DNA of 64,000 nucleotides from Lelliottia nimipressuralis (GTDB lineage: Bacteria; Pseudomonadota; Gammaproteobacteria; Enterobacterales; Enterobacteriaceae): NCBI RefSeq assembly GCF_004115925.1, contig NZ_SDDX01000021.1, forward strand, positions 124,001 through 188,000, written 5' to 3'. Below the pieces are notes generated by a model. The model was not told the DNA's origin. It was given only the letters and a program-made list of their open reading frames with translations, and did no database searches. Shown piece after piece: positions 62,745 through 64,000 of the stretch (positions are counted from its first letter, which is position 1; every line of letters begins with the position of its first letter). The translations under genes were made by a program, and so were the position numbers.

Positions 62745-64000
62745 ATGACGTTTATGCTCACTCGTTTCTTTTCCACCAGCCGCAAAGTTCTGACAGGCAG
62801 CATCCTCGCGGGCATTATCGTTGCCCTACTCTGCGGAATGTTGCAGTTTTTTCTGAGCTATCATAAGCGGGAAGCGAAATTCGATACCCTGATCGTTGAC
62901 CTTCGGGTCTACATGGAGAGCTATTTCTCTGAGCTGAAAACCTCGATTGATACCCTCCAACCCTTCACGCTGAGCAGTTGCCAGGATGTGAGTGCGGAGC
63001 TAACGTCCCGCGCCGCCTTTAGCGTTAACGTGCGCGCATTTTTACTGGTTCGCGATAACACCGCATTTTGTTCTTCCGCCACCGGGCCAATGCGCGTCAC
63101 GATGAAGGAGCTGATACCCGATCTGGATACCTCCAAATCCGTTGATATGGCGCTGCTGCCCGGCACGCCAATGCTGCCAGACAAACCCGCTATCGCCATC
63201 TGGTATCAGAACCCGCTGGTCAAAGGCGACGGGGTATTTACGTCAATCAACATCAATTTAACGCCTTATCTGCTCTATACCTCACGTCAGGATGAGTTTG
63301 CCGGCATTGCGGTGATGATTGGCAATAAAGCGTTATCCACCTTCTCGAACCATCTGCTGAACGTCCAGGATATGCATGAAATCGCTATCCGCACCGCTAT
63401 GCTGAAAACGGTTCCGCTCACCATCAAGGTGTATGCGCAAAAGTGGACCCCTTATGAAATTCTGTTCGCCCTGCTCTTCGGCCTGATATGCGGTATTGCG
63501 GCGGGAACGCTCTCTTTTTATATTCTCACCATCCGTTTGCATCCCGGGAAAGAGATCCTTTCAGCCATCAAGCACGGTCAGTTCTATGTGGTGTATCAGC
63601 CGGTTGTTGATACAAAAGAGCTGAAGATGCAGGGCTGCGAAGTGCTGATGCGCTGGAAACATCCGACGATGGGTGAAATCCCGCCGGATGCCTTTATCAA
63701 TTTCGCTGAAGCGCAAAGGCTGATTGTCCCGCTGACGCTGCATCTTTTCGATCTGATCATCCGCGACGCGGCGCTGCTGCAAACCGTGTTGCCCCCGGGC
63801 GCCAAGCTGGGCATTAACATCGCGCCGGGCCATCTGCATTCGGACAGTTTTAAAGATGACATGCGCAACTTCGCGGCGTCGCTGCCGCCAGACCACTTCC
63901 AGGTGGTTCTGGAAATTACCGAACGCGACATGATTAATCAGCTCGAAGCGGCCCCGTTATTCGAATGGTTGCATCACGAAGGCTTTGAAATCGCGATAGA
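62745..64000 (+). CDS. pdeN: Cyclic-di-GMP phosphodiesterase PdeN (Rtn), N-terminal part
   Basis: First 418 codons; the gene runs off the right edge. The start is the ATG at 62745 after CCAGGAA. Residues ~17-39 form a first span, then a periplasmic CSS domain with the CSS motif in FCSSATGPM, a second span (~240-262), and an EAL phosphodiesterase domain starting YVVYQPVVD. The EAL-position motif reads EVLMRW, as EVLLRW in the E. coli protein. The visible part includes LEITERDM (the ExTER metal motif) but the DDFGTG catalytic segment lies outside the window. By family it hydrolyses c-di-GMP and is controlled by periplasmic redox state. Confidence 0.93.
   Translation, partial: MTFMLTRFFSTSRKVLTGSILAGIIVALLCGMLQFFLSYHKREAKFDTLIVDLRVYMESYFSELKTSIDTLQPFTLSSCQDVSAELTSRAAFSVNVRAFLLVRDNTAFCSSATGPMRVTMKELIPDLDTSKSVDMALLPGTPMLPDKPAIAIWYQNPLVKGDGVFTSININLTPYLLYTSRQDEFAGIAVMIGNKALSTFSNHLLNVQDMHEIAIRTAMLKTVPLTIKVYAQKWTPYEILFALLFGLICGIAAGTLSFYILTIRLHPGKEILSAIKHGQFYVVYQPVVDTKELKMQGCEVLMRWKHPTMGEIPPDAFINFAEAQRLIVPLTLHLFDLIIRDAALLQTVLPPGAKLGINIAPGHLHSDSFKDDMRNFAASLPPDHFQVVLEITERDMINQLEAAPLFEWLHHEGFEIAI

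Overview
The window is chromosomal DNA from a member of the Enterobacteriaceae close to the Enterobacter/Lelliottia/Leclercia group. Nearly every gene has a recognisable Escherichia coli counterpart of almost identical length, and the order follows the E. coli map from mrp-metG to mepS-pdeN (roughly 46-49 min). It differs in several insertions and missing blocks. No rRNA, tRNA, CRISPR array, prophage or insertion sequence was seen. Family assignments rest on reading the proteins and remembered homologues; no database search was possible.

Layout. 1-6554: mrp (cut by the window edge), metG, yehS, the btsSR (yehUT) pyruvate-sensing two-component system, and the curli/biofilm regulator mlrA. 6633-10472: the micro-gene yohO and the osmoprotectant ABC importer yehW-yehX-yehY-osmF. 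10543-14656: an accessory, translationally coupled operon (GH28 glycosidase, GPH symporter, polyol-permease-like MFS carrier) with a CRP-type site upstream; this is the most distinctive part of the window. 14961-24910: bglX, dld, a GNAT acetyltransferase, pbpG, yohC, yohD, yohF, an intact mdtQ and the 27-residue yohP. 24956-29275: a complete beta-glucoside operon (BglG antiterminator, PTS permease, phospho-beta-glucosidase) with two ribonucleic antiterminator/terminator modules, inserted between yohP and dusC.

29487-45204: dusC, an unrecognised 88-residue membrane protein, yohJK, cdd, sanA, mglBAC with galS, folE-yeiB, a YbfB/YjiJ-type MFS carrier, yeiG and the catecholate siderophore receptor cirA. 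45498-50348: lysP, yeiE/yeiH and nfo. 50424-64000: fruBKA with Cra operators, setB, yeiW, yeiP, a uxuA-type mannonate dehydratase divergent from yeiQ, the COG0523 GTPase yeiR, lpxT, mepS, and the first two thirds of pdeN (cut by the window edge).

How it fits together. Much of the window handles carbohydrate uptake under catabolite control: mgl/galS (galactose), fru (fructose), bgl (aryl-beta-glucosides), bglX, uxuA/yeiQ (hexuronate branch), and the GH28 operon, which probably takes up and cleaves plant pectin-type oligosaccharides in the cytoplasm. Together these suggest an organism able to feed on plant material. Compared with E. coli, the preTA/yeiS block (between sanA and mglC) and the nupX-rihB-psu block (between nfo and fruA) are absent.
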